Assembly: GCA_937995745.1 (NCBI GenBank)
Contig: CALKIU010000160.1
Span: 1-64,000 of the forward strand
Reading direction: 5' to 3'
Source of the DNA: an uncultured Bacillaceae bacterium
Lineage (GTDB): Bacteria > Bacillota > Bacilli > Bacillales > Cytobacillaceae
Length of the DNA stretch: 64,000 nucleotides
The position numbers and the translations under genes are program-made. Positions 7,666 to 16,642 of this stretch are shown in pieces (the first letter of the stretch is position 1; the number at the start of each line of letters is the position of its first letter). Below the pieces are notes generated by a model. It ran no database searches and was not told where the DNA came from. It was given only the letters and a program-made list of their open reading frames with translations.

Positions 7666-10600
7666 TTGACGTTTGTTCATCTTCATGTTTACAGTTCTTA
7701 CAGCCTGTTATCCAGCACGGCGGGAATTGAACAACTTGTAAAAAATGCGAAAATGAAGGGATTTTCTGCTGTTGCTTTGACAGATTATAATGTGATGTAC
7801 GGGACGTTTGCTTTTTACAAAGAATGCATGAAACAAGGCATCAAACCGATAGTCGGTTTGACGGTCGATGTCATGAGCGTGCTGGAAGAAGAGAAATCTT
7901 ACCCCCTTGTTTTATTGGCAAAAAATCAAGCCGGTTACCGAAATCTTTTAAAAATCTCCAGCGCCGTGCAGACGAAGGCGAAGGAGGGGCTTCCGGTCAA
8001 ATGGCTGAAAGCATATTCCGGAGGATTGATTGCCTTTACCCCCGGTTTAAGAGGGGAAATTGAAACGAATATTCTCCGGGGAAACAAGGAAAAAGCCCTT
8101 CTCTGCACCGAGCGTTTGAAAGAGACTTTTGAAGAGGACAGCTTTTTTTTAGCCATTCAAAACCACGGCCTGAATGAAGAATTGCAGGTTATGGAGGAAA
8201 TGGTGCGCATTTCCGGAAAAACAGGCATCGGACTGATTGCCACCAATGAAGTTTATTATTTGGAGAAAGAAGATTCCTTTGCTCATGAATGTTTGTTGGC
8301 CATTAAGCACGGAAAAAAATTGCAGGATGAAAACAGGGAAAAACTAAAAAACGATGAATATTATTTAAAAACAGCCTCTGAAATGACCGACTTGTTTTCT
8401 GCTTTTCCGGATGCCTTGGAAAATACGCTCAAGATCGCCGAACAATGCCGTGTCGAGCTTGACATGGGCAAATTGAATTTGCCTGCGTATCCCGTGCCGG
8501 ACGGATTGACGGCCGATGAATTTTTGGAGCAATTGTGCCGGCATGGGTTCCGGCAGCGCTACGGGATGGATGCACCGGAGAGCTACAAGGAAAGGCTGTC
8601 CTATGAACTTTCCGTCATTAAAAAGATGAAGTTTTCTGATTATTTTTTAATTGTTTGGGATTTTATGCGCTTTGCCAGGGAAAAAGGAATTTTGACCGGA
8701 CCCGGACGCGGTTCCGCCGCCGGCTCCCTCGTCGCTTACTGCTTGTTCATTACAGATGTCGATCCGATGAAGCACGGCCTCCTATTTGAGCGTTTCTTAA
8801 ATCCGGAAAGAATTACGATGCCGGATATTGACATTGATTTTCCCGACAACAAGCGGGACGACATCATCCGATATGTCGTAAACAAATACGGCAGACACCA
8901 TGTTGCGCAAATCATTACATTCGGGACTTTGGCAGCCCGGGCTGTTTTGCGGGATGTCGGCAGGGCTTTCGGCTTAAATGCGAAAGAACAAGATTATTTG
9001 GCGAAATTGGTTCCGTCGCGGTTGGGAATCACTTTGCGTGAGGCTTACAAAGAATCTGAGGGACTGCGAAAGTATGTCGCCGAATCCCCACTGAACAAAA
9101 AACTTTTCGAGACGGCTTGCAAATTGGAAGGATTGCCGCGCCACACGTCCATCCATGCAGCAGGAGTGGTGATTTCCGCAGAACCTCTCGTTCACTCCGT
9201 CCCCATCCAGGAAGGGCATGATGACATCTTTTTAACACAGTATTCCATGGAGCATCTGGAGGATGCCGGGCTGTTAAAAATGGATTTTCTCGGTTTGAGA
9301 AACTTAACATTAATTGAAAATATCATCGAATCCATTTATAAACATACCGGTCGTAAAATTGATATAAAAGGTATTCCTTTGGATGACAAAAAAACGTATC
9401 AACTGCTTTCTGCCGGTGAAACAACCGGCGTGTTTCAACTGGAATCGGAAGGGATGCGCAGCGTTTTAAAAAGATTAAAACCGGGCCGCTTTGAAGACAT
9501 TGTCGCCGTAAACGCTCTCTACCGGCCGGGGCCGATGGAAAACATTCCCGTATTTATCCGCCGCAAGCACGGGCTGGAAAAGGTGATCTATCCCCATCCG
9601 GCATTGAAGCCGATATTGGAAAACACATATGGCGTGATTGTCTATCAGGAGCAGATTATGCAAATCGCCTCAACGATGGCCGGTTTTACCCTCGGTGAAG
9701 CGGATTTGCTCAGGCGCGCCGTCGGGAAAAAACAAAAAGAGATTCTTGACAAAGAACGGGAACATTTTGTTGCCGGTTCGGTGAAAAAAGGTTATGACCG
9801 CAAAACGGCCAATGAGATCTACGATTTGATTGTTAAATTCGCCAACTACGGATTCAACCGCAGCCATGCCGTGGCCTACAGTTTTATTGCTTATCAACTC
9901 GCTTATTTGAAAGCCCATTATCCATTGTATTTCATGTCTTGTCTTTTGACGTCGGTCATTGGAAATGAAAAAAAAATAGCAGAATATATCCGGGAATTAA
10001 AAGAAATGGGATATTCCATTCTCCCTCCTTCCATCAATAAAAGCGGATACGGATTTTTAGTGGAAAACAATCAAATCCGCTACAGTTTGGCAGCCATTAA
10101 AGGCGTTGGGATTGCGGCCCTTAGGGAGATTTTCAAGGCAAGAAAATCCGGAAATTTTCAAGATTTATTTGACTTTTGTCTGAGAGTGCCGATAAAAAGC
10201 GTAAATAGGAAAACGATTGAAGCATTGGTTTATTCTGGAAGTTTTGATGAGTTTGGCGTCGACCGGGCAGTTCTTTTGGCGAGCATCGATGTTGCCGTCG
10301 ACCATGCGCAACTGGTCAAGCCTGACGGGGTGGATCAGGGAGATTTGCTTTTCGACTTGAAGCCTAAATATGTGGAAGTGGAACCGTTGAGCATTGAAAA
10401 CAAGCTCCGGTTCGAAAAGGAAGTACTTGGGTTTTATTTGTCCGCCCATCCCGTGTCAGCTTTTGCAGAATATTTTCCCCGCATGGGAGTCAGGCCTTTG
10501 GATCGGTTGAAAGACTCCCGGTTCGAAAAGACGGCGGCTCTCATTGCCGACATCAGAAAAATCCGCACAAGAAAAGGGGAAGCGATGGCCTTTTTAACTT

Positions 10601-11013
10601 TAAGCGACCAGTCCGGGGAAATGGACGGGGTCGTTTTTCCGAAAGTGTATAAGAGAATAATGGTTCTCCTGCAAAAAGGCAACATTCTCGTTTTTGAAGG
10701 GAGAGTCGATGTCCGCAGGGGAAAGAGGCAATTGGTGATTGAAAACGCGCTCGACATAAAAACGGCCGTGAAAGAGATGGAGGAGAAACGCACTTTATAT
10801 TTAAAAATCGAAAAAACGATGGAAAACAGGGAAGCGCTGCATGAATTGAAGAAAATCCTCGAAGAATGCAAGGGGGATACGGATGTTGTCTTGTTTTATG
10901 AAAGTTCGGGCAAAATCTTGCGTCTGAAACCGGAAGAACGGGTATCACCTTCGGAAAGCCTTCTGAAAAAATTGTCTTCCCTTTTGGGAACGCAAAATGT
11001 TGTTTTAAAGTAA
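7666..11013 (+). CDS. dnaE: DNA polymerase III alpha subunit DnaE
   Basis: The second replicative C-family polymerase of Firmicutes, which extends RNA primers before handing over to PolC. At 1,115 aa it is standard length. Order: PHP domain (residues 1 to about 205, starting FVHLHVYSSYSLLSS), palm/fingers with the catalytic PDIDIDFPD at about 386-394 and GPGRGSAAGSLVAYCL just before it, a helix-hairpin-helix region, and an OB fold near 950-1,040. It lacks the PolC proofreading insertion. TTG at 7666 has a G8 ribosome site six bases upstream; an overlapping ATG CAT TGA at 7661 lies in another frame. Confidence 0.97.
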   Translation: MTFVHLHVYSSYSLLSSTAGIEQLVKNAKMKGFSAVALTDYNVMYGTFAFYKECMKQGIKPIVGLTVDVMSVLEEEKSYPLVLLAKNQAGYRNLLKISSAVQTKAKEGLPVKWLKAYSGGLIAFTPGLRGEIETNILRGNKEKALLCTERLKETFEEDSFFLAIQNHGLNEELQVMEEMVRISGKTGIGLIATNEVYYLEKEDSFAHECLLAIKHGKKLQDENREKLKNDEYYLKTASEMTDLFSAFPDALENTLKIAEQCRVELDMGKLNLPAYPVPDGLTADEFLEQLCRHGFRQRYGMDAPESYKERLSYELSVIKKMKFSDYFLIVWDFMRFAREKGILTGPGRGSAAGSLVAYCLFITDVDPMKHGLLFERFLNPERITMPDIDIDFPDNKRDDIIRYVVNKYGRHHVAQIITFGTLAARAVLRDVGRAFGLNAKEQDYLAKLVPSRLGITLREAYKESEGLRKYVAESPLNKKLFETACKLEGLPRHTSIHAAGVVISAEPLVHSVPIQEGHDDIFLTQYSMEHLEDAGLLKMDFLGLRNLTLIENIIESIYKHTGRKIDIKGIPLDDKKTYQLLSAGETTGVFQLESEGMRSVLKRLKPGRFEDIVAVNALYRPGPMENIPVFIRRKHGLEKVIYPHPALKPILENTYGVIVYQEQIMQIASTMAGFTLGEADLLRRAVGKKQKEILDKEREHFVAGSVKKGYDRKTANEIYDLIVKFANYGFNRSHAVAYSFIAYQLAYLKAHYPLYFMSCLLTSVIGNEKKIAEYIRELKEMGYSILPPSINKSGYGFLVENNQIRYSLAAIKGVGIAALREIFKARKSGNFQDLFDFCLRVPIKSVNRKTIEALVYSGSFDEFGVDRAVLLASIDVAVDHAQLVKPDGVDQGDLLFDLKPKYVEVEPLSIENKLRFEKEVLGFYLSAHPVSAFAEYFPRMGVRPLDRLKDSRFEKTAALIADIRKIRTRKGEAMAFLTLSDQSGEMDGVVFPKVYKRIMVLLQKGNILVFEGRVDVRRGKRQLVIENALDIKTAVKEMEEKRTLYLKIEKTMENREALHELKKILEECKGDTDVVLFYESSGKILRLKPEERVSPSESLLKKLSSLLGTQNVVLK

Positions 11014-11302
11014 ATGATGGAAATTTTTCCACATCAGGTTGAAGCGGACAGCAAGAAGTATTGCGGCTGTCAGCAATATGTCCTTTACAACGGAAAAGGA
11101 TATGATATATTTGTTTCGTGGGCAATTTGCGGTTCAGCGTAAGCCGGTCCGGATGCCGGTCATTTTTATATCAAGGAATTATTTTTGTCATCAAAGTTAT
11201 TGTTGATCCATAAATAGTGAATATTAACAGTTTTTATGTTGGCAGCGGATGCTGCAGGGAAGGAATCATTAAGTTTTTTATACAAAGAGGAGTGGAGCAG
11301 CC

Positions 11303-12532
11303 TTGAGTCTACGAGAAGAAGCATTGCGGATGCATAAAACAAACAGAGGAAAATTGGAATCAAAACCGAAAGTGCCTGTCAAAAATGCCAAAGATTTGAG
11401 TCTCGCTTATTCTCCCGGTGTCGCAGAGCCTTGTAAAGAAATCCATAAAGACCCGGAAACAGTTTATGACTATACCATGAAAGGAAATTTGGTTGCCGTT
11501 GTGACAGACGGAAGCGCGGTGCTCGGGCTCGGTAACATCGGTCCCAAAGCGGCCCTGCCGGTTATGGAAGGCAAAGCGGTATTATTCAAAAGTTTTGCCG
11601 GGGTGGATGCGTTTCCAATTTGTCTTGATACAACGGATGTGGACAAAATTGTCGAAACGGTAAAGCTTCTTGAACCCGTGTTTGGCGGCGTGAACCTTGA
11701 AGATATTTCATCTCCCCGCTGCTTTGAAATCGAGGAACGATTGAAAAAAGAATTGGAAATTCCCGTATTTCACGATGATCAACACGGAACCGCCATTGTA
11801 ACCGTTGCCGGTCTTGTTAACGCTTTAAAGATTGTCGGCAAGAAAATGTCTGACATAAGAGTCGTCGCCAGCGGAGCGGGAGCGGCCGGAATTGCGATCA
11901 TCAAGCTGCTTCACAGCTACGGGGTTAAAGATATTATCATGTGTGATACAAAGGGAGCCATTTACGAAGGCCGGAAAGAAGGCATGAATGCCATTAAAGA
12001 AGAAGTGGCCAAGTTTACGAACAAGGAAATGAAAGCCGGAACACTGGAAGAAGTGATAGCCGGCGCCGACGTCTTTATCGGGGTTTCCGTCGAAGGGGCG
12101 CTGTCCCAAGAGATGGTTAAATCGATGAACAAAGACCCGATTATTTTTGCGATGGCCAATCCGAATCCGGAAATTATGCCGGAAGAGGCAAAAGCAGTCG
12201 GCGCCCGCGTGGTCGGCACCGGCCGTTCTGATTTTCCGAATCAAGTCAATAATGTCCTCGCATTTCCGGGCATCTTCAGGGGAGCCTTGGAAGTGCGAGC
12301 CAAAGAAATTAATATGGAAATGAAGCGTGCCGCAGTATCAGCAATTGCCGGGCTTGTTTCCGACGATGAGCTTGCGGAAGATTATGTCATTCCTGCGCCG
12401 TTTGATCCGCGCGTGGCTCCTGAAGTGGCGGCAGCGGTGGCAAAAGCGGCAATGGAAACAGGCGCGGCGAGGATTGAAGTGGATTTGGAAGAAGTCAAAG
12501 AAAAAACGAGACGTCTTGCTGTCATCGGCTGA
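11303..12532 (+). CDS. ytsJ: NAD(P)-dependent malic enzyme YtsJ
   Basis: Decarboxylates malate to pyruvate, giving NADPH or NADH; in B. subtilis YtsJ is the main NADPH-forming paralogue. It is 409 aa with the N-terminal malic domain (SLAYSPGVAEPCKEI, then VTDGSAVLGLGNIGP) and the NAD-binding domain (GAGAAGIAI near 193-201). TTG at 11303 has AGAGGAGTGGAG upstream. It lies just before a GntR regulator gene and accDA, so malate-derived pyruvate and reducing power are genetically adjacent to fatty acid synthesis. The 289-bp gap before it holds only weak hairpins. Confidence 0.95.
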   Translation: MSLREEALRMHKTNRGKLESKPKVPVKNAKDLSLAYSPGVAEPCKEIHKDPETVYDYTMKGNLVAVVTDGSAVLGLGNIGPKAALPVMEGKAVLFKSFAGVDAFPICLDTTDVDKIVETVKLLEPVFGGVNLEDISSPRCFEIEERLKKELEIPVFHDDQHGTAIVTVAGLVNALKIVGKKMSDIRVVASGAGAAGIAIIKLLHSYGVKDIIMCDTKGAIYEGRKEGMNAIKEEVAKFTNKEMKAGTLEEVIAGADVFIGVSVEGALSQEMVKSMNKDPIIFAMANPNPEIMPEEAKAVGARVVGTGRSDFPNQVNNVLAFPGIFRGALEVRAKEINMEMKRAAVSAIAGLVSDDELAEDYVIPAPFDPRVAPEVAAAVAKAAMETGAARIEVDLEEVKEKTRRLAVIG

Positions 12533-12534
12533 AT

Positions 12535-13191
12535 TTGAAACGAGTGATAACCTCCATGACTGTCATCATGAGAAATAACAAAGTATATATTGAAATTGTT
12601 AAAAAGTTGAAAGAAATGATTGTGGAAGATGGGTTAAAGCCAGGAGACAAACTCCCTTCCGAACGGGAATTATCAGAGCGCCTTTCCGTCGGGCGCTCTT
12701 CGGTAAGGGAGGCTTTGCGGGCTCTCGAACTTCTCGGGTTGATTGAAACCCGGAGAGGGGAAGGGACTTTTTTCCGTGAAGCGCACGGCAACCAGCTCGT
12801 TCAAATACTGGGGGCATTTATTTTGCAGGATGAACGGGCGAGGGAAGATGTGGTGGAGACGCGCCGCTGCATTGAAATGGACTGTTTAAGACTCATTATG
12901 AAGAAGAATAATGTAGAGCGGCTGCTCCGCCTGAAAAAGAGGATATCCCGGGAAGATTTTTCGGAAGAGGAATTTTTTAAAGAAATTGCCAGGCTGGCTG
13001 ACAACTTTTTAATCTACCGCATCTGGCTCGTTTTAAATGATTATTGCATGCTGTTGAATATCCCGGGCGAAAAACATGACAGAACAGAATATACCGCTTT
13101 AGTGGATGCCTTGATAAAGGGAGATGAAAGCCGTATACTGGCAATATATAGAAAACTGCGTCCGCCCGTACGGACAATAAATCAATTTTAG
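12535..13191 (+). CDS. GntR-family (FadR class) transcriptional regulator
   Basis: A DNA-binding regulator of about 218 aa. A GntR winged helix covers about residues 20-85 (GDKLPSERELSERLSVGRSSVREALRALELLGL), followed by an all-helical effector domain typical of the FadR/FCD class. The gene starts three bases after the ytsJ stop codon, so cotranscription with malic enzyme is likely. The start is uncertain: TTG 12535 gives the longest product, ATG 12556 and ATG 12568 are alternatives, and none has a clear ribosome site. A perfect 17-bp palindrome with the FadR-class core lies downstream before accD. The effector is unknown; an acyl or central-carbon metabolite would fit the neighbours. Confidence 0.85.
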   Translation: MKRVITSMTVIMRNNKVYIEIVKKLKEMIVEDGLKPGDKLPSERELSERLSVGRSSVREALRALELLGLIETRRGEGTFFREAHGNQLVQILGAFILQDERAREDVVETRRCIEMDCLRLIMKKNNVERLLRLKKRISREDFSEEEFFKEIARLADNFLIYRIWLVLNDYCMLLNIPGEKHDRTEYTALVDALIKGDESRILAIYRKLRPPVRTINQF

Positions 13192-13281
13192 TAATTTTTT
13201 AGGATTGTTAAATGTCCGAATAGATGGTTAGATATAAGAGAGCGGTCCTGCCCGGCAATGGAATTTTGTCCCATTCATTTT

Positions 13282-13310
13282 TTGGCGCCTTTTTCTAAAA
13301 GGTGTTATTT
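13282..13310 (+). promoter_or_regulatory. Possible promoter of accDA
   Basis: TTGGCG (13282-13287) and TTATTT (13305-13310) are 17 bases apart. The palindrome at 13318-13334 would then cover the transcription start. An alternative pair is TTGTTA 13205-13210 with TAGATA 13229-13234. Confidence 0.35.
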
Positions 13311-13317
13311 TTTCCGG

Positions 13318-13334
13318 CAGTGGTCTGACCACTG
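13318..13334. promoter_or_regulatory. 17-bp palindromic operator, FadR/GntR type
   Basis: CAGTGGTC-T-GACCACTG is a perfect palindrome containing TGGTCTGACCA. It fits the TNGTNNNACNA pattern typical of FadR-class GntR regulators. It lies between the GntR gene and accD, 109 bp before the accD start. Confidence 0.6.
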
Positions 13335-13442
13335 GTGCCATAAAAAGTCATTATTTATTCTCGCAAACCGGCAGCCGGGGAAAGAGAAGTTACAGAGAGA
13401 AAAAAGAATCAGGTAAAAAGCTGGAGTTGGGGAGGTTTCATT

Positions 13443-14315
13443 TTGTTAAGAGATATATTTTCCAAAAGCGCAAAGAAGAAAAAGTATGCCACGATTCCGT
13501 CAATAAGGGAACATGACGGAATTCCGGAAGGGATTTTGACGAAATGTCCACAATGTAAAAAAATTATGTATTCGAAAGAGCTGGCGAAAAATTTGAATAT
13601 TTGCCTCGAATGCGGTTATCACCACCCGCTGGCTGCCAGGGAAAGATTAGAGATTTTTCTTGATGAAGGTAGTTTTACGGAATTTGACAGCGAGATGCAG
13701 TCGGAAAATCCACTCGATTTTCCCGGTTACATTGAAAAACTGGAGCAGGATCGGAAGAAAAGCGGGTTGAATGAAGCCGTCGTGACAGGAAAAGGGCGCG
13801 TCGGCGGACACGGGATTGTCATTGCCGTCATGGATTCAAATTTCAGAATGGGAAGCATGGGCTCTGTCGTCGGGGAAAAAATTACGAGAGCGATTGAAAA
13901 AGCGGAAGAAGAATCACTGCCGTTTGTCATCTTTACCGCTTCCGGCGGGGCGAGGATGCAAGAAGGAGTTTTGAGCCTGATGCAAATGGCGAAAACGAGT
14001 GCCGCTTTGAAAAGGTTCAGCGATCACGGCGGATTGATCATCACGGTTATGACCCATCCGACGACGGGCGGTGTTTCGGCAAGCTTCGCTTCATTGGGGG
14101 ATTATAATTTAGCGGAGCCGGGCGCATTGATCGGTTTTGCCGGCCGGAGGATTATCGAACAGACGATCCGGGAAAAATTGCCCCCGGACTTCCAGACGGC
14201 GGAATTTTTGCTGAAACGGGGACAATTGGATGCCGTGATTCCCAGGGACGAGCTGAGAGAAAAAATCATAAACATTCTTGATATTCACGCTTCAGGGAGT
14301 GATGTTGATTGGTAG
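13443..14315 (+). CDS. accD: Acetyl-CoA carboxylase, carboxyltransferase beta subunit
   Basis: The beta half of the carboxyltransferase that moves CO2 from carboxybiotin to acetyl-CoA, forming malonyl-CoA for fatty acid synthesis. It is 290 aa, with an N-terminal four-cysteine zinc ribbon (Cys35, 38, 54, 57) and a crotonase-fold core (FTASGGARMQEG). TTG at 13443 follows GGGGAGG. Its end overlaps accA by seven bases, which supports equimolar, coupled synthesis of the alpha-beta complex. The operator-like palindrome at 13318 suggests control by the neighbouring GntR protein. Confidence 0.96.
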   Translation: MLRDIFSKSAKKKKYATIPSIREHDGIPEGILTKCPQCKKIMYSKELAKNLNICLECGYHHPLAARERLEIFLDEGSFTEFDSEMQSENPLDFPGYIEKLEQDRKKSGLNEAVVTGKGRVGGHGIVIAVMDSNFRMGSMGSVVGEKITRAIEKAEEESLPFVIFTASGGARMQEGVLSLMQMAKTSAALKRFSDHGGLIITVMTHPTTGGVSASFASLGDYNLAEPGALIGFAGRRIIEQTIREKLPPDFQTAEFLLKRGQLDAVIPRDELREKIINILDIHASGSDVDW

Positions 14316-15286
14316 GTGAATTGGAATTTGAAAAACCGGTTTTGGAACTGCGGAAGAAAATCTCTGAATTGAAGGAGTTTACTTCCAAAGCCGATGTGGA
14401 TTTGTCGGATGAAATTGCTAAATTGGAAGTCCGGTTGGAAAAATTGGAGAAAGAAATATATGAAAATCTTAAGCCTTGGGACAGAGTGCAAATAGCCCGT
14501 CATCCTGAACGTCCGACGACATTGGATTACGTTTCTTTGCTGTTTACAAACTTTTTCGAATGTCATGGAGACCGCTGCTTTGGCGATGATGAAGCGGTTG
14601 TCGGCGGAATTGCCAAATATCACGGTTTGCCGGTGACCATCATCGGACACCAGCGGGGCAAAGATACGAAGGAAAATATCCGGCGCAATTTTGGAATGCC
14701 TCATCCCGAAGGATACCGCAAAGCTTTGCGCCTCATGAAACAAGCGGAAAAATTCCAAAGACCGGTCATCACTTTCATTGATACGAAAGGGGCATACCCG
14801 GGCAAGGCGGCGGAAGAAAGAGGCCAGAGCGAAGCCATTGCCAGAAATCTTTTTGAAATGGCCGGTTTAAAGGTGCCGATTGTCTGCATTGTCATCGGTG
14901 AAGGCGGAAGCGGCGGCGCGCTCGCTCTCGGTGTGGGAAATCATATACATATGCTTGAAAACTCCACTTATTCCGTCATTTCCCCTGAAGGAGCGGCCTC
15001 CATTTTGTGGAGAGATGCGACAAAGGCAAAAATGGCGGCGGAAAAAATGAAAATTACGGCTCCTGACTTAAAAGAACTGAACATTATTGATGAAATTATC
15101 CCCGAAATCAGGGGAGGAGCCCATAGAGATCCGGCAGCCCAAAGCAAAGAGATTGACAAAGTGTTGAAGAAATCCCTGAAGCAATTGCTTTCGATGTCGG
15201 AGGAAGAATTGATTGCACAACGGTATAACAAGTACCGGCTGATCGGGCAATTATCCGGGATGAGCGAGTTTATTAAAATTCAGTAA
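14309..15286 (+). CDS. accA: Acetyl-CoA carboxylase, carboxyltransferase alpha subunit
   Basis: The alpha partner of AccD, 325 aa. The N-terminal helical part (ELEFEKPVLELRKKI) and the crotonase-fold core with HQRGKDTKENIRRNFG and GEGGSGGALALGVGNH are typical. TTG at 14309 lies within the last codons of accD, so translation is probably coupled. A clear terminator follows, so accDA ends here and pfkA-pyk forms a separate unit. Confidence 0.96.
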   Translation: MVGELEFEKPVLELRKKISELKEFTSKADVDLSDEIAKLEVRLEKLEKEIYENLKPWDRVQIARHPERPTTLDYVSLLFTNFFECHGDRCFGDDEAVVGGIAKYHGLPVTIIGHQRGKDTKENIRRNFGMPHPEGYRKALRLMKQAEKFQRPVITFIDTKGAYPGKAAEERGQSEAIARNLFEMAGLKVPIVCIVIGEGGSGGALALGVGNHIHMLENSTYSVISPEGAASILWRDATKAKMAAEKMKITAPDLKELNIIDEIIPEIRGGAHRDPAAQSKEIDKVLKKSLKQLLSMSEEELIAQRYNKYRLIGQLSGMSEFIKIQ

Positions 15287-15296
15287 TATTCTGGTA

Positions 15297-15340
15297 AAAT
15301 CGGGAGAAATGTTTGCTCGTTCTTCCGATTTTATTTTTTC
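15297..15340 (+). terminator. Terminator after accA
   Basis: AAAATCGGGAGAA pairs with TTCTTCCGATTTT and is followed by ATTTTTTC. Confidence 0.85.
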
Positions 15341-15554
15341 AAGACCTTTCTTTTTCCCTTCTTCTTTCTTCTCCGGTTGAAAGAAGAGACATTCCCCGAG
15401 CGAACATCCTTTTTTCCCGTCATTTTTTCTGCGGAACCGATAAAAGATTAATGAAAATTATTTCAGAATAGAGAATTCTGTCTATTTGTAAAAATTAACA
15501 ATTGTATTGAGAACCTCTTTCGTTCGTGATATTTTAGAAATATTCCTGGGTAAT

Positions 15555-15583
15555 TGGTTTATAATAAAATAGATGGATAAAAT
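15555..15583 (+). promoter_or_regulatory. Possible promoter of pfkA-pyk
   Basis: TTGGTT (15555-15560) and TAAAAT (15578-15583) are 17 bases apart. TATAAT at 15560-15565 is an alternative -10 without a good -35. The rest of the 366-bp gap after accA is AT-rich and holds no gene I can support. Confidence 0.35.
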
Positions 15584-15652
15584 AAGAAAATTTTGTATTA
15601 GTAAACCAATATATAAGAGTTTTTACATAAATTTTTTGCAGAGGTGACCAGA

Positions 15653-16612
15653 ATGAAAACAATCGGAGTTTTGACAAGCGGCGGAGATGCTCCGGGAATG
15701 AATGCCGCTATACGGGCCGTTGTCCGAAAAGCCATTTATCACGGACGGAGGATTTACGGGATTTATGGGGGATATGCCGGGCTTATCAACGGGGACATGA
15801 AGGAACTTGATCTCGGTTCGGTCGGTGATATCATCCATCGCGGCGGAACGATTTTATACACAGCGCGCAGCGAAGAGTTCAAGACGGAAGAAGGGCAATT
15901 AAAAGCGATTGCCAATCTGAAAAAACACGGAATTGAAGGTCTGGTCGTCATCGGGGGTGAAGGGACTTACAAAGGAGCAGAAGCTTTGACGAAGCGCGGC
16001 TTCCCTTGCGTTGCTGTACCGGGTACCATTGATAACGATATTCCGGGCACGCAATTTACCATCGGATTTGATACGGCGTTGAATACGGTCATAGACGCCA
16101 TTGACAAGATCCGCGATACGGCCACATCACATGAAAGAACATTTATTATTGAGGTCATGGGGAGAAGTGCCGGCCATATTGCCTTATGGGCAGGATTGTC
16201 TGGGGGAGCGGAATCGATTTTGGTTCCCGAAGAGCCGTTTAACATCGAAGAAGTGGTCGAACGCTTGGTGCAAGGCAATAAACGAGGCAAGAAACATAGT
16301 ATAATTATTGTTGCCGAAGGGGTGGGCAGCGCTGTCAAAATAGGGAAGAAAATAAAAGAAGCGACCGAATTTGACACAAGAATCACGGTCCTTGGACATA
16401 TTCAAAGAGGAGGCTCTCCGACAGCATCCGACAGAGTGCTTGCCAGCCGTCTCGGCGCCTATGCGGTGGACCTTCTTTTGCAAAATAAAAGCGGACGGGC
16501 TGTCGGAATTGTCAATAATAAAATTGTCGATTACGAAATCAGCGACGCCTTCAAGAAGGGACAATCGATAGATAAAGATTTGTTCGAACTTTCCAAGATT
16601 CTGTCCATATGA
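15653..16612 (+). CDS. pfkA: ATP-dependent 6-phosphofructokinase
   Basis: Converts fructose 6-phosphate to fructose 1,6-bisphosphate, the committed step of glycolysis. It is 319 aa as in other Bacillus PfkA. Motifs: TSGGDAPGMNAAIR (ATP site), GTIDNDIPGT with the catalytic Asp, and GFDTALNT. ATG at 15653 is preferred because GAGGTGA ends six bases upstream; the in-frame GTG at 15644 lies inside that ribosome site. pyk follows after 30 bases, giving the usual pfkA-pyk operon. Confidence 0.96.
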   Translation: MKTIGVLTSGGDAPGMNAAIRAVVRKAIYHGRRIYGIYGGYAGLINGDMKELDLGSVGDIIHRGGTILYTARSEEFKTEEGQLKAIANLKKHGIEGLVVIGGEGTYKGAEALTKRGFPCVAVPGTIDNDIPGTQFTIGFDTALNTVIDAIDKIRDTATSHERTFIIEVMGRSAGHIALWAGLSGGAESILVPEEPFNIEEVVERLVQGNKRGKKHSIIIVAEGVGSAVKIGKKIKEATEFDTRITVLGHIQRGGSPTASDRVLASRLGAYAVDLLLQNKSGRAVGIVNNKIVDYEISDAFKKGQSIDKDLFELSKILSI

Positions 16613-16642
16613 CTGGTTGAATAAGAGGAGGTTTTGTACTAG

